A stretch of DNA of 64,000 nt from Paraburkholderia podalyriae (GTDB lineage Bacteria > Pseudomonadota > Gammaproteobacteria > Burkholderiales > Burkholderiaceae): positions 124,001 through 188,000 of the forward strand of contig NZ_VZQQ01000002.1 of assembly GCF_014397785.1 (NCBI RefSeq). Reading direction: 5' to 3'. Positions 26,265 through 35,664 of this stretch are shown in pieces (position 1 is the stretch's first letter; every line of letters begins with the position of its first letter). Below the pieces are notes generated by a model. The model was given only the letters and a program-made list of their open reading frames with translations, searched no databases and was not told where the DNA came from. A program made the translations under genes and the position numbers.

Positions 26265-27663
26265 GCCCGCGCATGGCTGCGCGGTGCTGGAGAAAGACAA
26301 AGTGGTGATGGCCGACCCTGCCGCGCGCTCGGCAGGCGTGCGTCCCGGCATGAAGCGCGGCGGCGTGCTGACGCTGTCGCCGCAAACCGGCATGTATGAG
26401 CGCGATGGCGGCCGCGAGGCGGCGGCCCATCGCGAGGTGGGCATCGCGCTGATGCGCTTCTCGCCCGAAGTCGCGCTGCTCGATGAGGCGACGGTCGTCG
26501 TCGAGATCGGCGCGAGTCTGCGGCTCTTTGGCGGCCTGCTCGCGCTGTGTCGCGATGCGAAGGCCATCCTCGACGCGCTCGGCTTCACCGCGCGCATCAG
26601 TGCCGCGCCGACCGGCCAGGGCGCGTGGCTGCTCGCGAAGTATGGCAACCGCCGTGTGCTGAAGCTCGCGTCGCTCGAACGGCGTCTGTCCGCCCTGCCG
26701 ATGCTCGCCGTGCCCGAAGTGCGCCCGTTCGCCGACTGGTTCACCGGCCTCGGTTGCGAGCGCATCGCCGATCTGCGCCGCCTGCCCCGCGCCGGCTTGC
26801 AGCGCCGCTGCGGAGAACATCTGCTCGACTCGCTCGACCGCGCGTTCGGGACCGCGCCCGAACTGTTCGACTGGCTCGAACTGCCGCCCACGTTCTCGGC
26901 GCGCATCGAGATGCCCGATCGGCTCGAGCACGCGGATGGCGCGGTGTTCGGCGCACAGCGGCTCGTCGTGCAACTGTGCGGATGGCTGTGCGCAAAGCAG
27001 CTCGCGCTCACCGGCATTCGCCTGTCGCTCGAACACGAGCGCGGACGCGCTGCGATCGAGCCGACCACGATCGACATCGCACTCGGCGAGCCGAGCTGGC
27101 GCGAAGAACATCTGATGCGCCTGCTGAAGGAGCGGCTGCATCGTATCGAGCTCGCCGCGCCCGTGATTGCATTGCGGCTCGATGCATCGAACGTCGAGTC
27201 GGCCGCGCCCACGTCCGACACGCTGTTTCCCGAACCGGGCGGCTCGAAGGAGGATCACGAGCGCCTGCTCGAACTACTGGTCGCGCGGCTCGGCGACGAG
27301 AACGTGCTGAAACCCGCGCCGAGCGCCGATCACCGGCCGGAGATTGCGAACCGCTGGCTGCCGGTCTCGCAGCCGCTCAAGCCCGCGCCGCTGCCGCAGA
27401 ATCTGCCCCGCCCGACGTGGATGCTCGACACGCCGGTGCGTCTGCTGATGCGCCAGCACCGTCCGTTCTATGGCTCGCCGTTGCGCATGGTGTCGCCGGG
27501 CGAGCGCATCGAGAGCGGCTGGTTCGACAGCGAACTCGTCACGCGCGATTACTTCGTCGCGCAGGCGGACGACCAGAGCTGCTACTGGATCTACCGCGAA
27601 CGGGTGAGCAGCCGCGACGCGGAAGAAGAGCAACGCTGGTATCTGCATGGCCTGTTCGGCTGA
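26194..27663 (+). CDS. imuB: DNA polymerase Y-family protein ImuB
   Basis: The 489-residue ImuB resembles Y-family polymerases but is a catalytically inactive scaffold in characterised cases, linking DnaE2 to the beta clamp. The N-terminus FLAVHLPKLPLEVF replaces the DMDAFF metal site of DinB, so at least the first catalytic aspartate is absent. The palm continues with LLDEATVVVEIGASLRLFGG, and helix-hairpin-helix-like GLGCERIADLRRLPRAGL follows. Family similarity starts at residue 2, which supports ATG 26194 and hence the long overlap with imuA. dnaE2 starts 19 bases after the stop. Confidence 0.93.
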   Translation: MRVFLAVHLPKLPLEVFRPKWSPEPAHGCAVLEKDKVVMADPAARSAGVRPGMKRGGVLTLSPQTGMYERDGGREAAAHREVGIALMRFSPEVALLDEATVVVEIGASLRLFGGLLALCRDAKAILDALGFTARISAAPTGQGAWLLAKYGNRRVLKLASLERRLSALPMLAVPEVRPFADWFTGLGCERIADLRRLPRAGLQRRCGEHLLDSLDRAFGTAPELFDWLELPPTFSARIEMPDRLEHADGAVFGAQRLVVQLCGWLCAKQLALTGIRLSLEHERGRAAIEPTTIDIALGEPSWREEHLMRLLKERLHRIELAAPVIALRLDASNVESAAPTSDTLFPEPGGSKEDHERLLELLVARLGDENVLKPAPSADHRPEIANRWLPVSQPLKPAPLPQNLPRPTWMLDTPVRLLMRQHRPFYGSPLRMVSPGERIESGWFDSELVTRDYFVAQADDQSCYWIYRERVSSRDAEEEQRWYLHGLFG

Positions 27664-27682
27664 CAGGCGCGGATGAGCGGCC

Positions 27683-30600
27683 ATGGATACCACCTTCGCG
27701 ATGCTGCCGGCGTATGCCGAGCTGTTCTGCTTTTCCAACTTCACGTTTCTGCGGGGCGCGTCGCACGCCGAGGAACTCGCCGAGCGTGCCGCGCAACTCG
27801 GCTACTCCGCGCTCGCGATCACCGATGAATGCTCGCTCGCGGGAGTCGTGCGCGCGCATGTCGCGGCGAAAGAAGCGAAGCTGCCGTTTATCGTCGGCTC
27901 GTATTTCCGGCTCGTCAATGCCGATGGTTCGCCGGCGTTCGGCCTGATCCTGCTCGCCCGCAACCGCAACGGCTACGGCAATCTGTCCGAGCTGATCACG
28001 CTGGCGCGCATGCGCGCGCCCAAGGGCGAATACCGGCTCACGCCGCAGGATCTGTCGCGGCCGGAGAAGGCGTATCGCCACCTGCTCGGCATGCCCGACT
28101 GCCTCGCGATTCTCGTGCCGGATTTCCCGGCCAGCGAAGACGCGCTCGACGCGCAGGTCGAATGGCTCGACGAAACGTTCACCGGCCGCGCATGGGTCGG
28201 CCTCGTGCTCCATCAACGCGCGATGGACGACCTGCATCGCGGCGCGGTCGAGTTCGTCGCGCGCAGCCGGGATGTGCCCGTCGTCGCGCTCGGCGAAGTC
28301 GTGATGCACGTGCGCTCGCGCAAGCCGCTGCAGGACACGATGACCGCGATCCGTGTCGGCAAACCGGTCCATCAGTGCGGCTATGATCTCGCGCCGAACG
28401 CCGAGCAGCATCTGCGCTCGAGGTTGCGGCTCGCCAACCTGTACCCGGAAGACGCGCTGGCCGCGACGCTCGACATCATGAGCCGCTGCACGTTTTCGCT
28501 CGACGAGTTGCGCTACGAGTATCCCGACGAACTGGTGCCGCCCGGCCATACGCCGGCCTCGTATCTTCGCCAGGAGACCTACATCGGCGCGCAGCGGCGT
28601 TTTCCGGCGGGCATTCCGCATCACGTTCAGCAGCAGATCGAGCACGAACTCGAACTGATCGCGGACTTGCAGTACGAGCCGTATTTCCTGACGGTCTACG
28701 ACATCGTCCGCTTCGCGCGCAGTCAGCACATTCTGTGTCAGGGACGCGGGTCGGCCGCGAACTCGGCGGTCTGCTACTGCCTCGGCGTGACCGAAGTGGA
28801 CCCCGCGCGCGGCAACATGCTGTTCGAGCGCTTCATCAGCAAGGAGCGCGGCGAGCCGCCCGATATCGACGTCGACTTCGAGCATCAGCGGCGCGAAGAA
28901 GTGATCCAGTACATCTATCGCAAGTACGGCCGCGACCGGGCCGCGATCGCGGCGGCGGTGTCGACCTATCGTCCGCGTGGCGCGCTGCGGGAAACCGGCA
29001 AGGCGCTCGGCGTCGATCCGCAGATCGTCGACGCGGTCGCGAAGTCGCATCACTGGTTCGATACCAGTCGCGATCTGCTCGCACGCTTCGCGGAATCCGG
29101 CCTCGATCCGGACCAGCCCTTGATTCAGGCATGGGCGAAGCTCGCCTCGCAACTGCTGAATTTTCCGCGCCACCTGTCGCAGCATTCGGGTGGCTTCGTA
29201 ATCAGCCGCGGCAAGCTCACGCGGCTCGTGCCGGTGGAAAACGCGGCGATGGCGGACCGCTCGGTGATCGAGTGGGACAAGGACGATCTCGAATCATTGG
29301 GCTTGCTCAAGGTCGACGTGCTCGCGCTCGGCATGCTGTCCGCGATCCGGCGCACGCTCGACCTCGTTTCGGAACAGCGTGGAGAACGCTTCGAAATGCA
29401 GGACATCCCCGCCGAAGATGAGGCGACCTACGCGATGATTTCGGCCGCCGATACGGTCGGCGTGTTCCAGATCGAATCACGCGCGCAGATGAGCATGCTG
29501 CCGCGCATGCAGCCGCGCAAGTTCTACGACCTCGTGATCGAAGTTGCGATCGTGCGGCCCGGTCCGATTCAGGGCGGCGCCGTGCATCCCTATCTGCAGC
29601 GCCGTCAGGGCTTCGAGCCCGTGACCTATCCGAGCGACGCGTTGAAGACCGCGCTGGGCCGCACACTCGGCGTGCCGATCTTCCAGGAGCAGGTGATGCA
29701 GGTGGCGATTCTCGCGGCCGGCTTCACCGCCGGCGAAGCCGACCAGCTGCGACGCGCGATGGCCGCGTGGAAACGCAAAGGCGGACTCGAAAAATACTAC
29801 GACCGTATCGTGCTCGGCATGCAGGAGCGCGGTTACGACCAGGCCTTCGCGGAAGCGATCTTCGAGCAGATCAAGGGCTTCGGCGAATACGGTTTCCCCG
29901 AAAGTCACGCGGCCAGTTTCGCGTTGCTCGTCTATGCGAGCAGCTGGCTCAAGTGTCACGAACCGGAGGCCTTTCTCGCCGCGATGCTGAACAGCCAGCC
30001 GATGGGCTTCTATTCGCCGTCGCAACTGGTTCAGGATGCGCAGCGGCATGGCGTCACGGTGTTGCCGGCCGATGTGACGATCAGCGGTTGGGATTCATCG
30101 CTCGAACACCGTGCGGGCGCGACACGCCCCGCCGTGCGTCTCGGTCTTTCGCTGCTGCGCGGCATGAAGGACGGCGCCGCGGAACGAATCGAGAACGCGC
30201 GCGCGGTTCGTCCGTTCGCGAGCGTCAACGATCTCGCGCGCCGCGCGCAACTCGATCGCAAAGACCTGCATGCGCTCGCGGACGCGAATGCGTTGGCATC
30301 GCTCGCGGGAAACCGCCGCGAAGCGCTGTGGCAGTCGGTCGTCGCGGTGCCGGACAAGGATATGCTCGCGGCCGCGGCGACGCAGGACGAAACGCCCCAA
30401 CTGGGCGCACCGAGCGAAGCGAACGACATCGTCGCCGACTATCGCTCGCTCGGCCTGACGCTCAACCGCCATCCGCTGGAACTGCTCAGGCCGCAGTTGC
30501 TCGCGAACCGGCTGATGCCGGCCTCGACGCTGCGGACCTATCGCGACGGCCGCCTCGCGCGCGGCTGCGGACTGGTGACGGTGCGTCAGCGTCCCGGCAC

Positions 30601-30832
30601 GGCCAAGGGCGTCGTGTTCGTCACGCTCGAAGACGAGACGGGCAACGTCAATGTGATCATCTGGCCGAGTCTGCTCGAAAAACAGCGCAAAGAAGCGTTG
30701 GGCGCCGCACTGCTCGCCGTGTACGGCACATGGCAGTGTCAGGGAGAAGTACGGCACCTCGTGGCGCAGCGGCTGGTCGACATGTCTCATCTGCTGGGCG
30801 AGTTGCAAACGACGAGCAGAAACTTCTGCTGA
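27683..30832 (+). CDS. dnaE2: Error-prone DNA polymerase DnaE2
   Basis: The 1049-residue protein is a C-family polymerase III alpha subunit of the DnaE2 class. It opens with a PHP domain (AELFCFSNFTFLRGASHAEE, ITDECSLAGV). The palm has catalytic aspartates in PDIDVDF (Asp396, Asp398) and Asp545 in LLKVDVLALG, and helix-hairpin-helix and OB domains follow (VFVTLEDETGNVNVIIW). DnaE2 performs mutagenic bypass with ImuB. It is shorter than the replicative DnaE (about 1160 residues) and lacks its C-terminal tau-binding extension. An ATG at 27701 is a possible alternative start. Confidence 0.95.
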   Translation: MDTTFAMLPAYAELFCFSNFTFLRGASHAEELAERAAQLGYSALAITDECSLAGVVRAHVAAKEAKLPFIVGSYFRLVNADGSPAFGLILLARNRNGYGNLSELITLARMRAPKGEYRLTPQDLSRPEKAYRHLLGMPDCLAILVPDFPASEDALDAQVEWLDETFTGRAWVGLVLHQRAMDDLHRGAVEFVARSRDVPVVALGEVVMHVRSRKPLQDTMTAIRVGKPVHQCGYDLAPNAEQHLRSRLRLANLYPEDALAATLDIMSRCTFSLDELRYEYPDELVPPGHTPASYLRQETYIGAQRRFPAGIPHHVQQQIEHELELIADLQYEPYFLTVYDIVRFARSQHILCQGRGSAANSAVCYCLGVTEVDPARGNMLFERFISKERGEPPDIDVDFEHQRREEVIQYIYRKYGRDRAAIAAAVSTYRPRGALRETGKALGVDPQIVDAVAKSHHWFDTSRDLLARFAESGLDPDQPLIQAWAKLASQLLNFPRHLSQHSGGFVISRGKLTRLVPVENAAMADRSVIEWDKDDLESLGLLKVDVLALGMLSAIRRTLDLVSEQRGERFEMQDIPAEDEATYAMISAADTVGVFQIESRAQMSMLPRMQPRKFYDLVIEVAIVRPGPIQGGAVHPYLQRRQGFEPVTYPSDALKTALGRTLGVPIFQEQVMQVAILAAGFTAGEADQLRRAMAAWKRKGGLEKYYDRIVLGMQERGYDQAFAEAIFEQIKGFGEYGFPESHAASFALLVYASSWLKCHEPEAFLAAMLNSQPMGFYSPSQLVQDAQRHGVTVLPADVTISGWDSSLEHRAGATRPAVRLGLSLLRGMKDGAAERIENARAVRPFASVNDLARRAQLDRKDLHALADANALASLAGNRREALWQSVVAVPDKDMLAAAATQDETPQLGAPSEANDIVADYRSLGLTLNRHPLELLRPQLLANRLMPASTLRTYRDGRLARGCGLVTVRQRPGTAKGVVFVTLEDETGNVNVIIWPSLLEKQRKEALGAALLAVYGTWQCQGEVRHLVAQRLVDMSHLLGELQTTSRNFC

Positions 30833-30879
30833 CGCGAGCGCGCAAATGCGTATCATCGGAACAGCAAACGGAGGCATCC

Positions 30880-31839
30880 ATGTGCTATTCGGCTCAGATT
30901 CTGGCGGACTACCGGCGCTATGTCCGCATGTTCGGCGCGCAGATGAGCATCGAGGAATTCGCGCGTCTTTTCTTCGAACGCGCGCAGGACGGTCAGGCCA
31001 AAATTCCCAAAGCGATGGAAGACGCCTTCTCCGAACCGCAGTCCGACGCGGAACGGGAAATCTGGGCGCTGATCGAACGCTTCAGATCGCGGCAGACGGT
31101 GAAGCTCGAACAGGAACTGTTCAAACAGCGCACCCGCTTCGCCGATGCCGAGCGCTCGCTGCAAATCAAACCCACCAAGGCGGCGACCGGGAGCAAACGG
31201 ATCGCAAAAGACAAGATCGAGCGCACGCTCGAGCGACTCGACGAACTCCGGCGAATCGATCCCAAAGCAGACGACTCGCGCATCTTTCCAGGCTACTACG
31301 CGCCTGTGATGGTGATGGAAAACGGCCAGCGCGTCGTCAAGCCGATGCGCTATCAGTGCCGCGTTGCTGGCAAGCCCGCATCGTACGACGCTCGCTATCC
31401 CGGCACGTACAACGCTCGTCGGGACAGTCTCGAAGGTTTCTGGAAAGCGCTATTCGGCTATTCGCATGGACTTGTGCTGGCCAGCGCCTTCTATGAGAAC
31501 GTGTCGCGCGCGCGGATGGAAGGCCGTGAGCTCGCACCCGGCGAGAAAGATGAAAATGTCCGGCTCGAGTTCAGCCCCAATCCGCCACACGACATGCTGG
31601 TCGCATGCTTATGGTCCCGCTGGAGCGGCCAAGGTGAGCCGGATTTATTGTCGTTCGCCGCAATCACCGACGATCCGCCACCCGAGGTTGCCGCCGCCGG
31701 GCATGATCGCTGCATCATTCCGATCAAGCCTGAGCATATCGACGCGTGGTTGAATCCCGATCCGCGCGATCTGCAAACGCTGTACGCGATTCTCGATGAT
31801 CGGGATCGGCCGTTCTACGAGCATCGGATCGCGGCGTGA
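30880..31839 (+). CDS. SRAP-family (YedK/HMCES-like) abasic-site protein with insertion
   Basis: The 319-residue protein starts MCYSA, so after methionine removal Cys2 is the catalytic N-terminal residue that crosslinks abasic sites in ssDNA. Supporting residues are Asn178 in YNARRDS, Glu206 in SAFYEN and His275 in AGHDRCIIPIK. Between the start and the YYAPVMV strand is a charged helical insertion of roughly 100 residues, making it much longer than YedK (about 220). GGAGG precedes the ATG. It lies 47 bases behind dnaE2, suggesting SOS co-expression, so lesion protection and bypass would be induced together. Confidence 0.88.
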   Translation: MCYSAQILADYRRYVRMFGAQMSIEEFARLFFERAQDGQAKIPKAMEDAFSEPQSDAEREIWALIERFRSRQTVKLEQELFKQRTRFADAERSLQIKPTKAATGSKRIAKDKIERTLERLDELRRIDPKADDSRIFPGYYAPVMVMENGQRVVKPMRYQCRVAGKPASYDARYPGTYNARRDSLEGFWKALFGYSHGLVLASAFYENVSRARMEGRELAPGEKDENVRLEFSPNPPHDMLVACLWSRWSGQGEPDLLSFAAITDDPPPEVAAAGHDRCIIPIKPEHIDAWLNPDPRDLQTLYAILDDRDRPFYEHRIAA

Positions 31840-31863
31840 ACGCGCCACGCGGGAACTTGAACC

Positions 31864-33318
31864 TCATTCACGAATCACCTGAATACGCCCCGCCTTGATT
31901 GCCGCCTTCAAAACCGTCCAGTCCGCTTCATTCTGTTCCGCGTAAGCGAGCGCGAATTGCACGACGGCTTCGTCGAATGTATCCGACTTTCCGACATATC
32001 CACAGAGCAACGCCGGATCGCCGGCTTTCGCCATCGAATGGGCCAGCGCGTGAGCGCACGACACCGCGTATTCGCCGAGATCTTCGACGTCGAACGTGGT
32101 GAAGTCGAACGCGCCCTTCATGTCGCGCAATTGCCGCACATAGAAGTCATTGCCCGTGTGACGCATCTTCGACCAGCCGAGAAAAATGTCGCTGGCCGAC
32201 TGCAGCAGACGCTGCCCGTTCACCACGCGCTGGCCGTGATTCGGATAACGGCTCGGCGGCAGGTAGCCCTCCAGCACGGAAGCCCGGGCCTCCTTCAGTT
32301 GCAGGAACAGTGGACACTCTGCGTCGGCCATGAACAGCGCCTCGTAACAACGCGTTCCCACCGACCCGATACCCACGACGCGAATGGCGACATCCACCAG
32401 TTCATAGCGATCGAACAGCGCGCGCCTGTCATCGGCAAGCGTCAAACGGTAGTCGGCGAAGAAGCGCCGTACCATCGCCTGATACTGTTTCTGTTCGTGC
32501 GGGTTCTCGAGCGGGACGTGGTACACGAGCGGGGGTACGTCCTTGATGCGAAGCTTGCCGTTCACAATCTCGGTCGTGTGAGTCATCACGGAGCGCGACG
32601 ACTGCTGCCGCGCTTTTTCGATGACAGCCAGCTCTTTCTTTCTCTCCTCCACCGAATCGGCAATCGCCAGCATGCTCGCCGCCTTGAACTGACAGTACCA
32701 GACGTCGAGCGTGTCCATGCTGCTCAATTCGGCGAGCCGTTGCCGGAAGGTCTCGCATAGCCGGCGCACTACGCCGCGCTGGTCGCGAGTCGCAAAGCCG
32801 CGTTCGCGCGCGGCAATCACGAACGAGGCGGCGAGCCTGCGCACGTCCCAGTCAAATGGGCCCGGCAGGGTTTCGTCGAAGTCGTTGGGTCCGAAAAGAA
32901 TGCGCCGCTCCGGACTCGCGAATAGTCCGAAATTGGCCAGATGCGCGTCGCCGCCCAGTTGCACGGTCACGTTGGAATGCGGCAGCTTCGACAGGTCGTG
33001 TGCCATCAGCGGCGCGGCGCCCCGATAGAATGCGAACGGACTCGCGACCATGCGCCCGTAGCGGATCGGGATCAGCTCCGGCACCCGGCCCACGTTGGAC
33101 GCGTCGAGCAAAGCGATGGGATCGCGAGCCTCGATCTTGCAGGTCGCCAGCTCCCCGCGCGGCGCCTTTCTGCGCGCCGCTTTGCCCTGCTCGACGCGCG
33201 CGGCCAGCGAGCCACGCCCCGCGAACAGCGTGGACGGATCTTCTTGCGCCGCCAGGGTCCCCGGATCGGTGCGATCCGTGGCGGGCTGGGTGGGTTTTGC
33301 AGCAGAGGAATCAGACAC
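31864..33318 (-). CDS. DUF2252 domain-containing protein
   Basis: The 484-residue protein shows the DUF2252 pattern: PIRYGRMVASPFAFYRGAA, LGGDAHLANFG, NDFDETLPGPFDWDVRRLA and GIGSVGTRCYEALF. The arrangement HLxNFG...FDxDE recalls phosphotransferase/aminoglycoside-kinase-like folds, with HxxNFG as a catalytic loop and DFDE as a metal site; that relation is inference. The start is GTG 33318, with AAGGAG 7 bases upstream. It is convergent with the SRAP gene and divergent from the hydrolase at 33505. Confidence 0.88.
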   Translation of the reverse strand: MSDSSAAKPTQPATDRTDPGTLAAQEDPSTLFAGRGSLAARVEQGKAARRKAPRGELATCKIEARDPIALLDASNVGRVPELIPIRYGRMVASPFAFYRGAAPLMAHDLSKLPHSNVTVQLGGDAHLANFGLFASPERRILFGPNDFDETLPGPFDWDVRRLAASFVIAARERGFATRDQRGVVRRLCETFRQRLAELSSMDTLDVWYCQFKAASMLAIADSVEERKKELAVIEKARQQSSRSVMTHTTEIVNGKLRIKDVPPLVYHVPLENPHEQKQYQAMVRRFFADYRLTLADDRRALFDRYELVDVAIRVVGIGSVGTRCYEALFMADAECPLFLQLKEARASVLEGYLPPSRYPNHGQRVVNGQRLLQSASDIFLGWSKMRHTGNDFYVRQLRDMKGAFDFTTFDVEDLGEYAVSCAHALAHSMAKAGDPALLCGYVGKSDTFDEAVVQFALAYAEQNEADWTVLKAAIKAGRIQVIRE

Positions 33319-33504
33319 GCGTCACTCCTTTTTCGATTCAGGATCAGGCGGCCTGACGCCAGAGAATCGCGCCGGCTTCATTGTCGACAAAACGCGGCGT
33401 TTCACTACTATTGAACCCGATCCTGAAATATTCAATTGGACTATGGTCTCATAGCCGCGAGCCGCCCGAAGTTCAACCGATCGACGACAACCATGGAGAC
33501 CACC

Positions 33505-34491
33505 GTGAGATTGATGGCCATCGTCGCAGCCCTTCTCGCCTTGATGCTTGCCGCGCCAGTTCTCGCCGCCGAGGTCGGCTTCGAGGAGGTCGGAATACCT
33601 GATGGCGCCGAGCCGCCGCTCACTGCGGGAATCTGGTATCCGACCGATGCGCCGGCAACGCCGCACGCGTTGGGCAATGTCACCCAGACCGTCGCGCCCG
33701 ACGCTCCTATCGCGGGCCGTCAACTGCCGCTGGTGGTGCTGTCGCACGGGGGCGCAGGCTGGTACGGCAGCCATTACGACACGGCTCTCGCGCTGGCCCG
33801 CGCGGGCTTCGTCGCGGCGGCGGTCAGTCACGCCGGCGACACTTTCGATGACCAGAGCCGCGTGCTGCAACTGTGGCGCCGTCCCGCCCAGCTTCATCGG
33901 CTGGTGGATTACATGCTCGACGATTGGCGTGGGCACGAGCGGCTGGATGCGAACCGCGTCGGCGCGTTTGGCTTTTCCAACGGCGGCTTCACCGTGCTGG
34001 TGGCCGCCGGCGGCGCGCCGAATCTTTCAAAAATTGCGCCGTTTTGCGAAGTCCACGCGGAGCATGACCTGTGCGAAGCTTTGCGGCATGCGGGCGTCGA
34101 CGTCCATTTCGGCGCGAATGTTCGCGCCGGCGTCTGGGTCCACGATGCGCGCATCAAGGCCGTCGTCATCGCGGCGCCCGCGTTCGGATTTGCTTTCGGC
34201 CGCGCGGGCTTGAGCGGCGTGCGCGCCCCGGTTCAGCTGTGGAGCGCCGTCGACGATCGGCATCAACCGCATCCCTGGTACGACGAGCCGATACGGGACC
34301 GACTGCCCCGCGCTCCCGACTATCGCGTGGTGGTCAACGCAGGCCACTACGACTTCCTGCCACCCTGCGATGCGCGTCTTGCGCGGATGCGGCCAGAGAT
34401 CTGCGGCAGCGCACCCGGCTTCGACCGGGCGGCGTTCCATCGACGATTCAACGCCGATGTGGTGCGCTCGTTCGAGTCGATGCTGCGATAG
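33505..34491 (+). CDS. Exported alpha/beta hydrolase (dienelactone-hydrolase-like)
   Basis: The 328-residue exported hydrolase has a signal peptide to about residue 21 (LMLAAPVLAAE), oxyanion strand VVLSHGGAGWYG, nucleophile Ser158 in GFSNGG and a catalytic histidine in NAGHYDFL. The group includes platelet-activating-factor acetylhydrolase- and dienelactone-hydrolase-like proteins. The GTG at 33505 is preferred because GGAG lies 6 bases before it; the ATG at 33493 contains that site and the ATG at 33514 is too distant. The substrate is unknown. Confidence 0.83.
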   Translation: MRLMAIVAALLALMLAAPVLAAEVGFEEVGIPDGAEPPLTAGIWYPTDAPATPHALGNVTQTVAPDAPIAGRQLPLVVLSHGGAGWYGSHYDTALALARAGFVAAAVSHAGDTFDDQSRVLQLWRRPAQLHRLVDYMLDDWRGHERLDANRVGAFGFSNGGFTVLVAAGGAPNLSKIAPFCEVHAEHDLCEALRHAGVDVHFGANVRAGVWVHDARIKAVVIAAPAFGFAFGRAGLSGVRAPVQLWSAVDDRHQPHPWYDEPIRDRLPRAPDYRVVVNAGHYDFLPPCDARLARMRPEICGSAPGFDRAAFHRRFNADVVRSFESMLR

Positions 34492-34551
34492 GAAAGACTG
34501 CCGCGCGACGGCGTCATCGACTTCGCCGATGCCAGCCAGGGCCGCGCCGAT

Positions 34552-34953
34552 TTAACCGAATTCGTCGTGTTGCGGCAGTTGGTCAGTGATGCAATACCAC
34601 GGTGCCTTTGAACCTACAAAAATGTGGGCGGTAGCGGATACGGTGGGTGAGTCCGTGAGTGTTCCCAGTGTGACGTGAACGTACTGCCCCTGACGGACCA
34701 CCGAGAACATAAGGCTTCCGCATATTTTGCAGCGCACATCGTGCGACGCTCGCTCGTCGCCGAAAATCAACAGGCTGTCTTCGCCGCGAGTGATGCGCAG
34801 CTTGTCGCGCTCGATTCCCGCGAATGGTTTGAACGCCGAGCCGGTTGCGCGCCGACAGTTTGAACAGTGGCAGTTCAACGCATAGACGAATTCGTCCTCT
34901 ACCGAGTAATGGACAGCACCGCAAAGGCATCGGCCGGCAAGCAATCGTTTCAT
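34552..34953 (-). CDS. GFA-family protein
   Basis: A 133-residue GFA/CENP-V fold protein with zinc cysteines in GRCLCGAVHY, NCHCSNCRRATG and RCKICGSLMF, and the SAFKPFAGI strand typical of the family. It is closer to the standard GFA pattern than the homologue at 24965. The start ATG 34953 is where similarity begins; the frame extends upstream without conservation. Function beyond zinc binding is unknown. Confidence 0.87.
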   Translation of the reverse strand: MKRLLAGRCLCGAVHYSVEDEFVYALNCHCSNCRRATGSAFKPFAGIERDKLRITRGEDSLLIFGDERASHDVRCKICGSLMFSVVRQGQYVHVTLGTLTDSPTVSATAHIFVGSKAPWYCITDQLPQHDEFG

Positions 34954-35018
34954 GGCTGCTCGTGAACACAAGGCACGTCGCAAATGGATTGGATAGTAAA
35001 GCAGCGCGATCCGTGCCG

Positions 35019-35447
35019 CTAGCGCCTGAAAATAACCTGCGCCGTGCCGACCTCGATCGGAGCAGAGGTGTGCTGGTGAACAATCTTCCATCCATCGGCT
35101 TGCAGCCTCAGTGTCATGGTCAGGCGATTGTCCATCGAACGCAGTTCCAGGCCGTCGGCGTCGACGGCTTTATACGTCGCGAAGGCGTGAACAACGGCGA
35201 GGTCCGCGGCGACGATCGTTTGCGCCGCGCTGAAGTTCACGTTCACACGTTCTGCACCCAGCGAACCGAACCAGCCCTCCACCATGGCCCGCCACGACGC
35301 GATACCGTGGTACGACCATGAGCCCCACATGTCGAAGACCACGGCCTCCCGGTCGTATAGCGCGACGAACGAGTCCACGTCTTTTGCCCATACCGCGGCC
35401 TGGTAGTCTTCCAGGACTTGCAGAACCGGATTGTCGAGTTTGTTCAC
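35019..35447 (-). CDS. SnoaL-like/NTF2-fold protein
   Basis: The 142-residue protein has the cone-shaped NTF2 fold pattern: VLEDYQAAVWAKDVDSFVALYD, VVFDMWGSWSYHGIASWRAM and, at the end, WKIVHQHTSAPI. Such proteins are often annotated as ketosteroid-isomerase-like or SnoaL-like with unknown ligands. It starts at GTG 35447, with AGGAG 8 bases upstream, whereas the ATG further out has no support. The GFA gene lies 65 bases downstream and may be cotranscribed. Confidence 0.83.
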   Translation of the reverse strand: MNKLDNPVLQVLEDYQAAVWAKDVDSFVALYDREAVVFDMWGSWSYHGIASWRAMVEGWFGSLGAERVNVNFSAAQTIVAADLAVVHAFATYKAVDADGLELRSMDNRLTMTLRLQADGWKIVHQHTSAPIEVGTAQVIFRR

Positions 35448-35629
35448 GGCGTGTTCTCCTGAGCGGGATCGAGATGGCGGCCAGAACTGGCGCAAACAGC
35501 GGATCCGAAGTTCCTGACCGATTGTCTTACCGGGTAACGACGATCGACGAACCACCCGCTCGACATCCTGCGGAATAGATCTTCGATGCGATATTGCGTT
35601 GCATTGATCAGATCGCGTGCACGTCGCGG

Positions 35630-35656
35630 GCGGTCGGACCGGGGAGGTCCGACCGC
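35630..35656 (-). terminator. Strong hairpin after the gene at 35665
   Basis: GCGGTCGGACC pairs perfectly with GGTCCGACCGC around a GGGGA loop (11-bp stem), 8 bases beyond the stop codon of the minus-strand gene at 35665. No T run follows on either strand, so it is either a weak terminator or an mRNA 3' end stabiliser. Confidence 0.5.
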
Positions 35657-35664
35657 TGCGCGGA

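Noticed and set aside
27539..29185. 548-codon minus-strand frame opposite dnaE2
   Set aside because: Shadow of the PHP and palm regions of dnaE2.
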